A stretch of 64,000 bases of DNA, taken from the NCBI GenBank assembly GCA_020740775.1, contig JAHEWK010000001.1:2232001-2296000 (forward strand). Direction: 5' to 3'. The stretch is from Ilyonectria destructans (lineage: Eukaryota > Ascomycota > Sordariomycetes > Hypocreales > Nectriaceae). The translations under genes and the position numbers were made by a program. Of the stretch, positions 1 to 10,554 are shown in pieces (the stretch's first letter is position 1; the number at the start of each line of letters is the position of its first letter). The notes beneath the pieces are model-generated. The model was not told where the DNA came from and ran no database searches. It was given only the letters and a program-made list of their open reading frames with translations.

Positions 1-1652
1 GTCCTCCCTGTCACGGAGCCTGACGGTTGAAAACGGAGCTTGGCCGAGAAAACAAGAGTTCGTGCTCAACCAGGCCGGGAATTCGCCACCTCCTTCGGTT
101 TTTTTCGGACGTCGCCGGTTTTACGCGAAGCCGGACTTCCTGTACTGGGGCCTCAAGAGCTGTGGTGTTTTCTAGGATGCATCATGGGTCCCGCCTCAAG
201 CGTCTCCGCTCTCAAATGGCATTGATAATTTCGTCCGAAAGTTGCGGCATCCGGTAAAAAAGCACTTCTACCCGCCACGTCAACAACTCTGTAACGCCCG
301 AAGCGCGTCATTCAAGGCGTCATTGTCAGACAAAAATATAAGCTGCCCTGGAGAGAGTTGCAGTTTGGAAGCAGAATGCACACCGATGTTGCCATCCCTG
401 CTCGCTGAGGACCCTGTGGTGTGCAACCAGCAGGGCCCCCTTGGCAAAGCCATCGAACCGACGTGGGGCCATCCCGTCCCGTATGGTATCACGAACGGGG
501 ATATTCTTCCGGCCATCATATTCTCTGGTGTAACTCAAGATTCGAGGCCGGCGAGGGTTTGGTTTGTTACATAATCTGATCAAATCCACCTTACAACGCC
601 TCTTCCTGCATCTCGACGAGTTGAGTCGAGACCTTTGTTGGCGCGTTATCGCATGGAGATGGGTCAAAGAGCGATTCGGGAAGAGAGCAAACTTTTAACC
701 AGGATAATCTGTCACATGGCTTGCGAGGAATCACACCGAGCGGAACCAACATGATAACATGCAGACCTTGGATTTACTGAACCCTGCTGTACGACGTAGA
801 AAACGCAGCAATTCAAAATATCCAGGGCTGGTAACAGCCGCCCTTAAACTCATCTTGGATACCATCACACCACATTGACATGATGCAGCCACAGCAAAAC
901 CCGTGGGCTGCATCATTGGCCTACCAAGCCACACACAACGAATGTGTAAGCATGGCCTTTGGCTGGTCCCTTAGCCATTCAGTCTTCCCCTCCACCCTCC
1001 GCAAGCTGGTGTTCCACAACAGCCGCATCAGGTCAAATGCATGCGCCATCGGTGTGCAGCCCAACGGCGCTGCAGCGCAACAGCCAAGATTTGCCGGGGG
1101 GTAGTAGTAGGGGCGTGTGCTTGGGCCCAGGCCAAACGGGCCTCGAGCACGCCTTTATGCAGGATGCGAGCAGGACGCCATCCTGGGCGAACTACGGGTT
1201 CCGCGAGGAGGGACGATACTCCCCTGTCCACGCCGACCTCCACGACTGGTCTCTGATGTGTTCGTATCGTCGATCTCCAGGCAAAAAAGCCCCGGCGTCC
1301 AGGATTGCCTTTGACCGGCTGCATGCAGGGCCTTAGCCCTCTGTATGTTCAGTGTGTGGGTGTGTGGCTAATGTTGGCGTCGTCGTCTGAGGATCTGAGG
1401 ACCGGCGGCCACTTTTATCGCGTCTCCCACTCATCATTTCGTCGTTCCCCGCGGCGGGGAGGGGACGTGGTCTCGTGGGGATGATTGCACCTTTGGCGGG
1501 AAACCAGGACGGGCAGGCCCGGTGCAATACAACACAGTACGGTATGATCGCTGTCACACCAGGCAGGCTGCAATCATCCAGTCTCATCGGGCTTGAAAAG
1601 AGCCATCGAGACCCTCCGGCCGCCCGCCGGGGCCGAAGTCAACCGGGGCTAT
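1..1652. other. Gene-free left end
   Basis: No coding region could be supported here. Several overlapping open frames of 60-126 codons exist on both strands, but none shows a recognisable domain, a consistent chain of splice sites or compositional contrast between frames. The right part is probably the 3' flank of the TRM5 gene. A gene lying mainly to the left of the window could contribute untranslated sequence. Confidence 0.5.
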
Positions 1653-3263
1653 CTATGCTCTCGGAGCAAAGGCGACGTCGCGCGGCAGTCGGAAAGTAGC
1701 GCAGAACATCCGCTTCGCGGGTGCCACGTCCCGGACATCGTAGATAAGCACCTCGCCATCATTTTCGGGATCTCCAGGCTTGAGCATGACGCCAATTTCC
1801 TTTTCGATTCTCTGGCAGATATCGATGAGGGGGGTTTCATCGTCGGCCTTGACCGAGAAGCAGTGGACGTGGACCATGGGCAGCTTAGCTTCAGTGTGGG
1901 GGGCAAAGAGCTCCTCATGACCATGGTAGAGGCCACGGTAGTTGTGAAGAAACTCGATGGCAGACGCTGGTAGGTTCATGACGAAATGCGAGATAGTAGG
2001 AGGGACTGGGATCCGGATAGGCGCCGGTGGGGGCGCCGTTGAGTTCCTAGGTTGCTTCGGAGGCTTGATCGTCGCACAATCCCCACGCTTGGAAGCCTCG
2101 AGCACGAGATCGACGGCCTGTTGAGGGAATTCGTGCCCATCACAATTGAATGGCTTGACGTATTGAGAGACCTGTACGCGACTGTTAGCCATGAAGCTAT
2201 CATTACTGAGCTGAGCAAGATGAATCTTACTTTGTTCTTGCGGATCGCTTCCTCCAGGTACCGGTAACTCTCCGGGTTCTTGTCGTTTGCCCAGACAAAG
2301 ACGCCCTTTTTGCCAGCGGGTACTGCGAACGGCCCAATACCGGCCATGAGGTCTACAACTACCTCCCCTGGCTTGAATAAACTTGTGATGCGCTTGTGCT
2401 CGGTGTCAAGCTTGCTGTTCCAGTACACCTTGGAGTAGTCGAACCTGAAGACACAACCGGCCTCGTTGATCTCGACATTCAGGTCATCGGGTCCACCGAG
2501 GACTTCGTAGGCAAACGTCCGGTACTCATTTTCTGAGCCAACATTGTCAACCTTGTTGATGACCGTCCGGAGATGAGGGTTCTTATCCAAAAGAACCTCC
2601 GCTATGATTTTCTTGTAGGGTAGGTACTGGTTTCGGATGTTGAGATGAGCTAGTTGGGTTAGCATCCCTAATGTAGAGATTGGTGACCAGGTTTCACATA
2701 CCGACATGTCCTACAGTGTTGAATCCACTGGGGATTTCATCTTGAAGTTCCTCTGGCAGGATAGCTCTCAACACGTCGACTTGAGTTCTGTCAGTTCATC
2801 ACGCACCAAAGCACCTGAAAGGAAATTCTTACCGTATGACCAAAAATCGTAGCTAATTTCAACATCATACGGTATGATTTTGAGATCGCCCAACTTGGCC
2901 GCCTCCTGAAGGACGGGACTCCAGGTCTCTGGTGCTACAATTTTTATTATCTGTCAGTCCTGTCATGGTAGGCGTGTTTGTGACAGTCAACATGTCCAGC
3001 AACTCACATGATGGCTTGATCTGAGGGGCCAAGACAATGCATTTCTTTCCTTGGGAAGCAAGAGCTGGGTCTGGGTCGGGCAGTACAGGGTTGAACTTCT
3101 CCAAGAAGAGAATCTCGTTGGTCTTCTCCAGCTCCTTGCGATACTTGGAGAGCAGCTTGTTTTCCTTGACTGACGCGGCGGCGGCGTTGAGCGTCTTTGC
3201 AAATAGCGCCCTGTCCAGTGTCTTGGCTGCCCGAACGGCAGCGGGTGCTCGGAACAGGTTCAT
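1653..3263 (-). CDS. TRM5: tRNA (guanine37-N1)-methyltransferase Trm5
   Basis: Five exons: 3263-3008, 2934-2833, 2779-2702, 2649-2231 and 2171-1653, giving 457 residues. Trm5 methylates N1 of G37 next to the anticodon with S-adenosylmethionine, which prevents +1 frameshifting; it acts in cytosol or nucleus and, in fungi, also in mitochondria. The conserved PETWSPVL segment begins exon 2. A class-I methyltransferase SAM motif (PGEVVVDLMAGIGPFAVPAG) lies near residue 245, and NLPASA near 351 occupies the place of the catalytic NPPx-type loop. The N-terminus (NLFRAPAAVRAAKTLDRALF) is basic and amphipathic, so a mitochondrial form is plausible (inference). The start is the first ATG in frame with the conserved N-terminal region. 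Exon lengths sum to a multiple of three. Length fits the fungal family. Confidence 0.92.
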
Positions 3264-3684
3264 GTCGCGAAGTTGCGAGTTTTTCTATTTGCCGCTTGGT
3301 CAGTCTCTCATGGAACAAGTTGCTTTTCGCAGGCGACGGCAGAACTGACATCCATACTGGCGCTGTGATCCTCAGGTATCTTTGGTATCCGAAGCACTGA
3401 CTCTTACTGAGACAGGGATTCTGGAGAGGCTGAAATGAATTTTAGGGCTTGTGGAGTCACCTTTTGGTGGCCGCACCGCCACGACTGCCGCCACAGTTCA
3501 GAGTTCGACCAGGCGCAAGGCTGAGGCTTCACAAGGTGATGGTTTGTCCAGCACAAAATCATCCCTTCTTGCCTATACAAGTCAAATGCAGACCAAACCA
3601 AGGACATATGACCATAGATCTTAGAAAATGCAGGAGCACATCCAGCTCTTATCTCCTGTTCAAGGGCGGCCATTTTTGGACGCC

Positions 3685-3726
3685 CACGCCTCCTGAAATG
3701 GAGACCCACGCCTCCGAAATTGGAGG
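3685..3726. repeat. Two tandem palindromic elements
   Basis: Two near copies lie head to tail: CACGCCTCCTGAAATGGAG at 3685-3703 and CACGCCTCCGAAATTGGAGG at 3707-3726. Each contains a CCTCC...GGAG(G) inverted repeat around a GAAAT core and could form a small hairpin. It could be a transposon end or a binding site; no matching second end was found nearby. Confidence 0.5.
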
Positions 3727-3889
3727 CTGGCGAATCGTCAGCGGTATGGTACGTTGTCGGAGGGGAAGTAGCTAGGTTGGCATAAGAGGGCATTTGATGG
3801 ATCCTAGCGTATTTCGAGTTCCTTCTACTTCAACTACTTCGCAGTTATCCATCACGAAGGGCACTGTTCCCACATCCTTGCAATGTGAA

Positions 3890-4230
3890 CATGCTCTATA
3901 GACTAAGGTGTGTATTAACCTTAAGTATTAATATTTAAAAGATAAGAGACTTAATCTATATTGATATGATATATGGTATAAAAGGTTTAAACCCAATATT
4001 TATAGGAAACCTATGGAAGAGAATAAACTCTAAATACTAGTAGAGACAACTCAATAAGATATATGTAACATTACCAAATTCTTACAGACTTTCCTGACAG
4101 AATATGTCATATAATCGAGTCTAATTCTTCATCCGCTTTATAATAATATTGCTACTTCTACAGGCTGGACAGTGTGTACTTCATACATCTTACTGCACCA
4201 ATTGATATGCCCTACTACTGGAACTCACAA
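3890..4230. other. A/T-rich island, possible RIP-degraded repeat
   Basis: The sequence shifts abruptly to A/T-rich, with many TATA, TTAA and ATAT words and stops in all frames, inside a GC-rich genome. This is the look of a repeat mutated by repeat-induced point mutation (C to T) in filamentous ascomycetes, but no transposon protein can be read. It abuts the dehydrogenase relic, so it may be part of the same decayed insertion. Confidence 0.4.
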
Positions 4231-4282
4231 ACATATCCAGACCTCCAGAAGAAATTTCATATAAGCGAGCTCCTTTCATTAC

Positions 4283-4573
4283 TTGGACGGATTAGTTGAC
4301 AAAAAAGAAAGATGCATTGCCAATATCGGCGCTCGAAAGTATCTATTTAGACACATTAGGGTAGATCTAGCGGAGTCAGCCAAAGGCATGGTCAAGATTG
4401 TCGAGGGTCTGACTGTTGAGAACTCTGGCCGTTTCCTGTACTACACTGGCGAACAATTGCCTTGGTTATTTCTGCCTCAGGTAGCTCAGCATTCACTGGG
4501 CTGCTTACCCAAGTTTGAACGAACAACAACCGGGCATTGTTTGGTCGTTCCTCATAAGCAGCCAGAAACGTAG
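4283..4573 (+). pseudogene. Short-chain dehydrogenase C-terminal relic
   Basis: From 4361 to 4465 the reading frame gives VDLAESAKGMVKIVEGLTV followed by ENSGRFLYYTGEQLPW. This matches the typical C-terminus of fungal C-factor/sniffer-like short-chain dehydrogenases, which usually end at or just after 'LPW'. There is no glycine-rich NAD(P) motif or YxxxK motif upstream in frame: the sequence before it is A/T-rich and broken by stops, and the frame runs past the expected end to 4573. I infer a fragment of a decayed gene. The match is from memory of the family, not from a search. Confidence 0.42.
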
Positions 4574-5470
4574 CCCATCTATTCAGGAATGCATGGCTTG
4601 CGCGGTGAATTTGGCTGTGGGTGTGATCAAGGCACACAGCACGGTTGATTTAGTGATGAAATACATCACTGCGGATCCTGGTTGAATAATGGGGACCCTG
4701 CTTAAGAGCGCGGCAGCGAGGGTCGGGCGGCATTGGGACCTTGGCGAGATGATTCCAGGCCCTCAAGGTCTGCCGGGCGGTCGTCTGACGAGTTAATTTT
4801 GTGGGTTTCTGGGGTTGTTGGGGCTTAGGAATGGTCCATCTTGTCCCAGTCTTGATGTGTCGTTATTTGTTAAAGTACACTTCAGCTGTAGTCAACGCCT
4901 GACTGGGCTAATTAATGGCAACGACGGCGATTGGCCCATCATCTGGCCTTCCTGGGGTAAGATTGCCTATGTCACGGATCGCTAAAACCTTTATGGTGAG
5001 ACCAATCGATTCGGTGCAATAGGCCAACCATTGGCGGGTAAGTGTAAAACGTCAGGCATCTCCTCGACTTCCTCGAAAAAAGTTAGAGTCGAATAAGCCG
5101 ATCTTCTTAAACCCCTTGTCCACTCTGTCTGGCCAACCTCGTCATCTCCCGAAACTCAAATGCCATTGGTCTTGTGTCTTCTTGGAAGGAGTATGAGCCC
5201 TTGTCACCGTTGTCAGTGTGAGTGTAGCTTGAGGGAATAAAACGGAAGGACAAGTCACAGGCATGTATCAGCGAGCAACATGCAGTCCACCAACTCGTGC
5301 ATCGTCAAGCACCATAGCTTGCGCATCAGCTACGATAGTACAATGTGGTCACTGAAGGAGAGAAGCAAGGCTTAGGTTCAGTGTAAAAGTCGACTTGATC
5401 CAAACTTTTAATCTAACGCCAAATGTGGAACCCAAACATTCCTCGTATAAATTCATAGCCATTTCCACAC

Positions 5471-7828
5471 CTAATTCTCCTTGGCCTGATCCTCTTGAAG
5501 ATCGAGGTGGAATGATCGGATAATCGAGTCCGCATCGTCGATGGCAAGGGGACGGATGTCGGCCATAGCCTTGATCTTGCTTGTTCTGATACACAGTCAG
5601 CGCTGCCCAAGACGAGAAGAAGAAGCAACTCACAGTAGCTTGACTTGAGCGTCGGTCATGTGAAGGCCTAGTTGTTCGACTCGGCTCTTGATCGCGTTCC
5701 ATCCGGTCAGACGGTGCGCAAAGTGGACATAGCGGCCCAAGCCGAAGTCCGCGGGGTTGATGATCTCGTAGGTACTGTTCTCGTTAGTTCTCTGTGGGTT
5801 CTGGCGAACCAGACTCGTGTCATAGAGCTGATGGAGCTCTCTAGGAAACTCACGAAGGTGCATTTAGCTAAAAGAAGGTCAGCACGACAGAACAGTTTTA
5901 TTTCAACGACTTCACTTACGATTGCCTTGCTGTGGATACCGGCCTAACCAATAATGTCAGTACATATACATTTATAAAATATTGATATGAATGCAGCCGT
6001 ACCTTGTGGGTAAACGCACAGAACCCAGTGATGGGGTTGTTAAAGGGCACATTGACTAGCCAAATAGTGAGTACATTGATTCCTGCGTAGATACAGAGGG
6101 ACTTACTGTGGACAGCCTCGGCAACCATGTTCTCGATCTCCTTGAGACGGTGAAGGTCATACTTGCCCTTGACGTATTCCGGAGCCGCCACGATCATTCT
6201 CGCGAGGAATGCTCCGAGGCTTGAAATTCCATTCCTCTCACCTGTCATCCGAGTTAGAGGAGGTCCAGATTTGCTGATTCGAGGACATTTGTACTTACCG
6301 ATGCCAAGCACACTGGTATCAACATCTAGGGGGAGGGGTATTAGCGGAAGAATGCCACGACAACAGTTTCATGATGGGAAGCACTGGGAACCATCAAAAC
6401 CCCCAAATGGGTCTGGGGTGTTTGATCACTGAGGACAACTTACGGGTGGCGCCAGCCTCGAGAGCAGAGTACGCGTTGGCAACGGCGCTTCAGTAATGTT
6501 AGCACACATGGTTTTTGACCTGTGGTGGGAGCGAGAGGTATGTGTTTACCAGCTTGTGTCATCGTGGCTGCTTTACGTTAATATACGTATACTCATAGAA
6601 CAATTCCAAGATTTAACTTACAAGTGGCACTCAATATCGCACTTGACAACACCACGAAGGCATCGTACGAGATCGTAGACTTGTCTCGGCGACGCACAAC
6701 CTTGTGATTTCAGTTCCTGTGCCGCCACGTTGTTCTGGGGTGAAATACTCACCGACGGTATCGGCAATACCGACACGGTTCACACCAGCCTGATCGACAG
6801 CCTTATACAGGCTCAGAAGGTCGACAAGGTCACCTGCATCAATGTTAATATTATGGTGTTTGGCGGCGCCGTAAGGGGTTACTCGCTCCTAAGTCAATGT
6901 TAGTGTGATCACGTCTCGCAGCGCCACAAGGGTGAACGCACCTGAATGAATCCTCGCTAGAGAACCGCACTTGAACACCTCGGCTGAGAACGAAGTTAGC
7001 ATGATAGGTAAGAGCGACCAATGGTAAAGTTGATCTACCTCTTGATGTACGCGATGACCTCTAGGGCCTGCTTGGTGATGGCAGCCATGTCCTTGCCATG
7101 TGAATGCTCTCGGAGGAAGCTGGAGGTTCCAATGACAACGTCGACGCCGTACACGCCACAGTCGCATGCTATAGAGACTCAGCGCCGTCTGAAGATGTCG
7201 TTCGCAGTCCATAACCTACCGATCTTGGCATCCTCGAGTGTACACCGGGTATCTAAGCGGCCACGATTAATATCATGAATCGATCGAGCGAACGAAGGAC
7301 CTGGCGCTTGGCCATACTAACGAGTTAGGATCTTGGCCTTGGAAGGAGGTTAGCACCAGCGTAGACGAACGGAGTGGCAGATGGCCTACCTTGAGGCCGA
7401 GCTTGCAAATGGCCTCGCAATCAGCACGGCTACTCGGAGACGCGCAAGGTGAGGTCAACTCTATGAAATCAACACCGAATTCAGACAGCGCGGTGGCACT
7501 GTGAATAGTTAGTTATGTCTCAAGGGAGACGGAGTGGGAGGGTGTACATCTTGATCTTGGTTTCTGTTCACATGTAAGTATGGGACAATGTGGAAAAGTG
7601 GGGCGTGGAAACAGTACCAGTATCAAAAAAGGCATTGGCAAACTGCTCGCCCTCTCGAAGAGTAGACTCAATGATCTGGAACTTGTCGACGTTGGAGAGA
7701 AAGTCGCCGACAGACTGGTAGGGCGATGACGAGTGGTGGGGAGCAGGAGGTTGGACGACAGGGGTCGCAGAGGGGTTGTTTACGAGCAGGCCATTGCTGG
7801 CGTTGGTCGTCTCGGGTTCGCCGCACAT
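5471..7828 (-). CDS. LYS20: Homocitrate synthase, extremely intron-rich
   Basis: Condenses acetyl-CoA with 2-oxoglutarate, the first step of the fungal alpha-aminoadipate lysine pathway. The start at 7828 gives a variable N-terminus, then [15 protein letters not shown] (catalytic Arg near 58). Later come [43 protein letters not shown] and [16 protein letters not shown], in family order. Exons, high to low: 7828-7618, 7563-7548, 7498-7390, 7337-7322, 7252-7220, 7168-7039, 6983-6942, (6888-6883), 6833-6753, 6700-6622, 6567-6550, 6487-6444, 6325-6299, 6241-6107, 6055-6003, 5943-5920, 5867-5854, 5774-5634, 5585-5471. Every other join is in phase and restores conserved residues. The join 6942/6833 does not: with or without the 6-nt exon it gives UGA. 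The metal-binding segment reads HFHDDTSCA, with Ser where Gly is usual. It could be a divergent paralogue, a gene with unusual splicing, or an assembly with one base wrong. Product about 430 residues. Confidence 0.85.
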
Positions 7829-9081
7829 GGTGAAGGTTTGTTGCGATTCGATCTTTGACGGTCTCGTTGATTGTATTTTTCGGGGTCCGGTGAAAGGTAT
7901 AGAGGGAAAATTTAAGCGTGTTGAAATGTGAAAACAACTGTTGGCTCACAAGATGGTGGGGAGGGGAGGGGGGAGAAATATCAAATGCAGATTGCGGGGC
8001 ACAAAACAGTTCGACTCGCCATACGTAATACAGTGTCAACTTGGACGAAAAATTCTGATTCTGTACTCGCTTGGCTCCATAAACTACCATAAAAACTCTG
8101 TCACACAAGCTAGCTCCTCCATGTTTCCACTCTTACCCGCGAAAGCGTCACAATAAACACGCTTTATTGGCCCTGGGCAGTTTTATAAAGACGCTACCTT
8201 GTGCGAGCTGACCGAGCTGTTACAGTACAGTGTGCGAGCGATGTCGCACCCTGAATTACGCACAAACACGCTTATAGGTCCCCTACTTTGACTCAGAGCC
8301 GAAGATCGGCCCCGGAAAGGAAAAAAAATTGGCGGGGGACTAGCTTAAGTTCGACAACCTCCGGAGGTCCGCCAGTCCCTGAAGTCCGCCACCCCCCCTC
8401 CCAGCGGCTGGATCAATAGTCAAACCAGCCCGAGAGTGACAAACCGACTGAATTTGCTTCGGACCTTTAAACATGAATAGATGCAGATCCCTACAGTAAT
8501 ACGATCCGCATCTACACAATGCCGGGTTATCTCCTTTTCAAGAAGAGCACTATCGTTATGACAATAGTTCCCCTTCTATATTATTTTATTGGTACCTAGC
8601 AAATGGGTCTGTCTATACAGTGGTGAGTTGGGATTTACACATTACTTAAGGTCAGTACGCTCGCCTCGCAGCAAAGCAATGAATGGACGCCATATGTTTC
8701 AAGCTACCACGAAGCTGGAGTGGAGATGTGTCTATTGGTATTACCTCTCGTCCCTGCAAGGGCTCGCAAGTCTGATATTTCTTGATAAGTCTTGGGTTGT
8801 CGTCGTCTATTCTAGGCGGTCTCGTCGTGCCATGTAGCTCACTGCCACACAACACCCGGGAGTGCGCCGAGTGCCTGGGAAGAAGACTGGGTCGTTAGAG
8901 CGTGGGCATACGGCGATAGACCGGCACGCTCGGGCAGTTATGTACAAAATCTCTCCACCAGCGCCGGAGCCGGAGCCGGAGCGGCCGAATCCCGGGATGG
9001 GCTCGCCGAGTCCCACCTGCAGCCACTGCGGGGCCTCTGGAATCTCATCACGTGCCCTACATTGGGGGGGAGTTCGGGGGA
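7829..9081. other. Divergent intergenic region, homocitrate synthase / AlkB side
   Basis: No gene could be supported. The left part should hold the homocitrate synthase promoter. A short run of GGAGCC hexamers lies near 8967-8986. The right end runs into the 5S rRNA relic. Confidence 0.5.
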
Positions 9082-9198
9082 ACATCGAGTGAGTTCGTCG
9101 AGATAGACAAGAGCCCGGTCCGCTCTCCCTTGGTAGCTGATAAACGGCTGCTTAGTACTCGAATCGGTGGCGACCAGGGAATCCTCACTGTTGTATGT
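9082..9198 (+). pseudogene. 5S rRNA relic or divergent 5S gene
   Basis: The 117-nt segment ends with GTTGTATGT followed by a TTTT run (9198-9201), the usual 3' end and RNA polymerase III terminator of fungal 5S genes. Inside are GCCCGGTCCGCTCTCCC (9112-9128) and TTAGTACTCGAATCGGTGG, then CGACCAGGGAATCC (9171-9184), matching the conserved middle and C-box region of 5S rRNA. The 5' end reads ACATCGAGTGAG, and beyond ACAT it cannot pair with the 3' terminus to form helix I, so I call it a pseudogene. Dispersed 5S copies and pseudogenes are usual in filamentous ascomycetes such as Neurospora. The strand follows from the T-run. Confidence 0.72.
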
Positions 9199-9394
9199 TT
9201 TGGGGGGGTTTCTTTTTCTGTCTCTTTTGTCGTTCTTGTCACTTTTCTATGACGTATTCTATCGCGGTTGTGTATTTTTTTCAATGATGATATGCGTCGC
9301 GTAGTTCTGTGTTTCTAACAGCTTAATAGAGACTTATGGCAAGATCAACCATCATCTCCATCGGCTCTCCCTCTACAAATAAACCTCAGGAGCC

Positions 9395-10488
9395 ATGTCT
9401 AAGAAACGGACCCTCGACGCCTTTTTTGCACCCACGTCAAAAAGATCCCGTAATGAGGAGGAAAATCTCGGCGGGCAACCGAAAGAGGATGTATGCTTGA
9501 GAATTATTAACCTCCTCACCCTAGTGGAATTGACAAGGTGCTGACAAGTCTGCTCAGGCTGGTTGCTCAGAGCATCAACATTACCCCCATTCAATTCACA
9601 ACTTCCCGTCTTCCATCAACAAAGAGCTATCAACACTCCCCACCAAGACTGGACGGAAAATAAATGACCAACCTGACTTGGATCTTATTTACTTCCAGCC
9701 CTTCATTCCAAGCTCAGTTTCTCGAAAGCTCTTTGAATTTCTTCGCGCTGAATTGCCCTTCTATAGGGTAGAGTACACGATCAAGCGGGGCGGCATAGAG
9801 ACCCATGTACGAACACCAAGGTAGGAGAGACCTCGACACTCAATGGAAGAAAACCGAGCTGATTGGAATTGCAAGATGGACCACGGTATTTGGGCTTGAC
9901 GAAACATCTAGGTTCGATGATGAAGGCCATGTCGTGGACGTCAACCTTAGAACGAGGGTTTCGGACAAGTGTTACGACAAGTATCCGCCCCGACCCATCC
10001 CAAAATGCCTTGATGAGTTGCGCAAATGCACCGAGGCGGCAACAGGCTGCAAATTCAACTTCTGCCTGGTGAATTATTATGCCTCTGGCTCCGACAGCAT
10101 CGCCTTCCACAGTGACGACGAGCAGTTCTTGGAACAGGAGCCTGCTATTGCCTCCTTTTCACTAGGATCGCGGCGTGACTTTCTGATGAAGCACAAACCT
10201 GTCCCACCAGGCGGCGCAGGTTCACTTGCTGCTGATGCGAAGCCGTTGAAACTCCCACTGGGAAGTGGCGATATGCTATTAATGAGGGGAAAGACACAAT
10301 CCAACTGGCTGCATTCGATACCGAAACGAACAGGCAAGAACCAGGAAGATGGTGGAAGAATAAATATCACTTTCAGGAGGGCCATGATTAAAGGTGGTAC
10401 CGAAAATTACTATAACTACAATGTGGGAACTGGATTAGTGTACAGATGGAATAAGGAAGTTCGTGAAATGACGGCATGGAAACCTTGA
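9395..10488 (+). CDS. AlkB-family 2-oxoglutarate/Fe(II) dioxygenase (ALKBH2/3-like)
   Basis: Three exons (9395-9490, 9558-9820, 9876-10488) give 323 residues. Such enzymes remove alkyl groups such as 1-methyladenine from DNA or RNA by oxidative demethylation. The fold is marked by RTPRWTTVFG after intron 2, the iron ligands HSD in FHSDDEQFL (His near 198), the second His in NWLHSIPKR (near 265) and the 2-oxoglutarate-binding Arg residues in GGRINITFRR (near 280-287). The extreme N-terminus reads MSKKRTLDAFF, which resembles a PCNA-interacting (PIP) box with Lys in place of Gln. The gene converges with NUS1; only 66 nt separate the two stop codons. Confidence 0.9.
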
Positions 10489-10554
10489 GGGTATAGATGA
10501 GAAATGGGCCGCCCACGGCGAGAAAAAAGAAAGATTTACATCGAAGAAACATGA

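Larger units (their letters stand above)
3264..5470. other. Low-GC intergenic region between TRM5 and homocitrate synthase
   Basis: This stretch has no intact gene. It holds a pair of near-identical palindromic elements (3685-3726), a strongly A/T-rich block (about 3890-4230) and a short-chain dehydrogenase relic (4361-4465), listed separately. Composition is visibly lower in GC than the rest of the window. The left edge should contain the TRM5 promoter and the right edge the homocitrate synthase 3' end. Confidence 0.6.

Noticed and set aside
3404..3793. 129-codon open frame on the minus strand
   Set aside because: No domain and it contains the palindromic repeats; probably chance.
6883..6914. 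32-nt exon solving the homocitrate synthase frame
   Set aside because: It keeps the frame but would leave a 27-nt intron, too short for splicing, and insert non-conserved residues.
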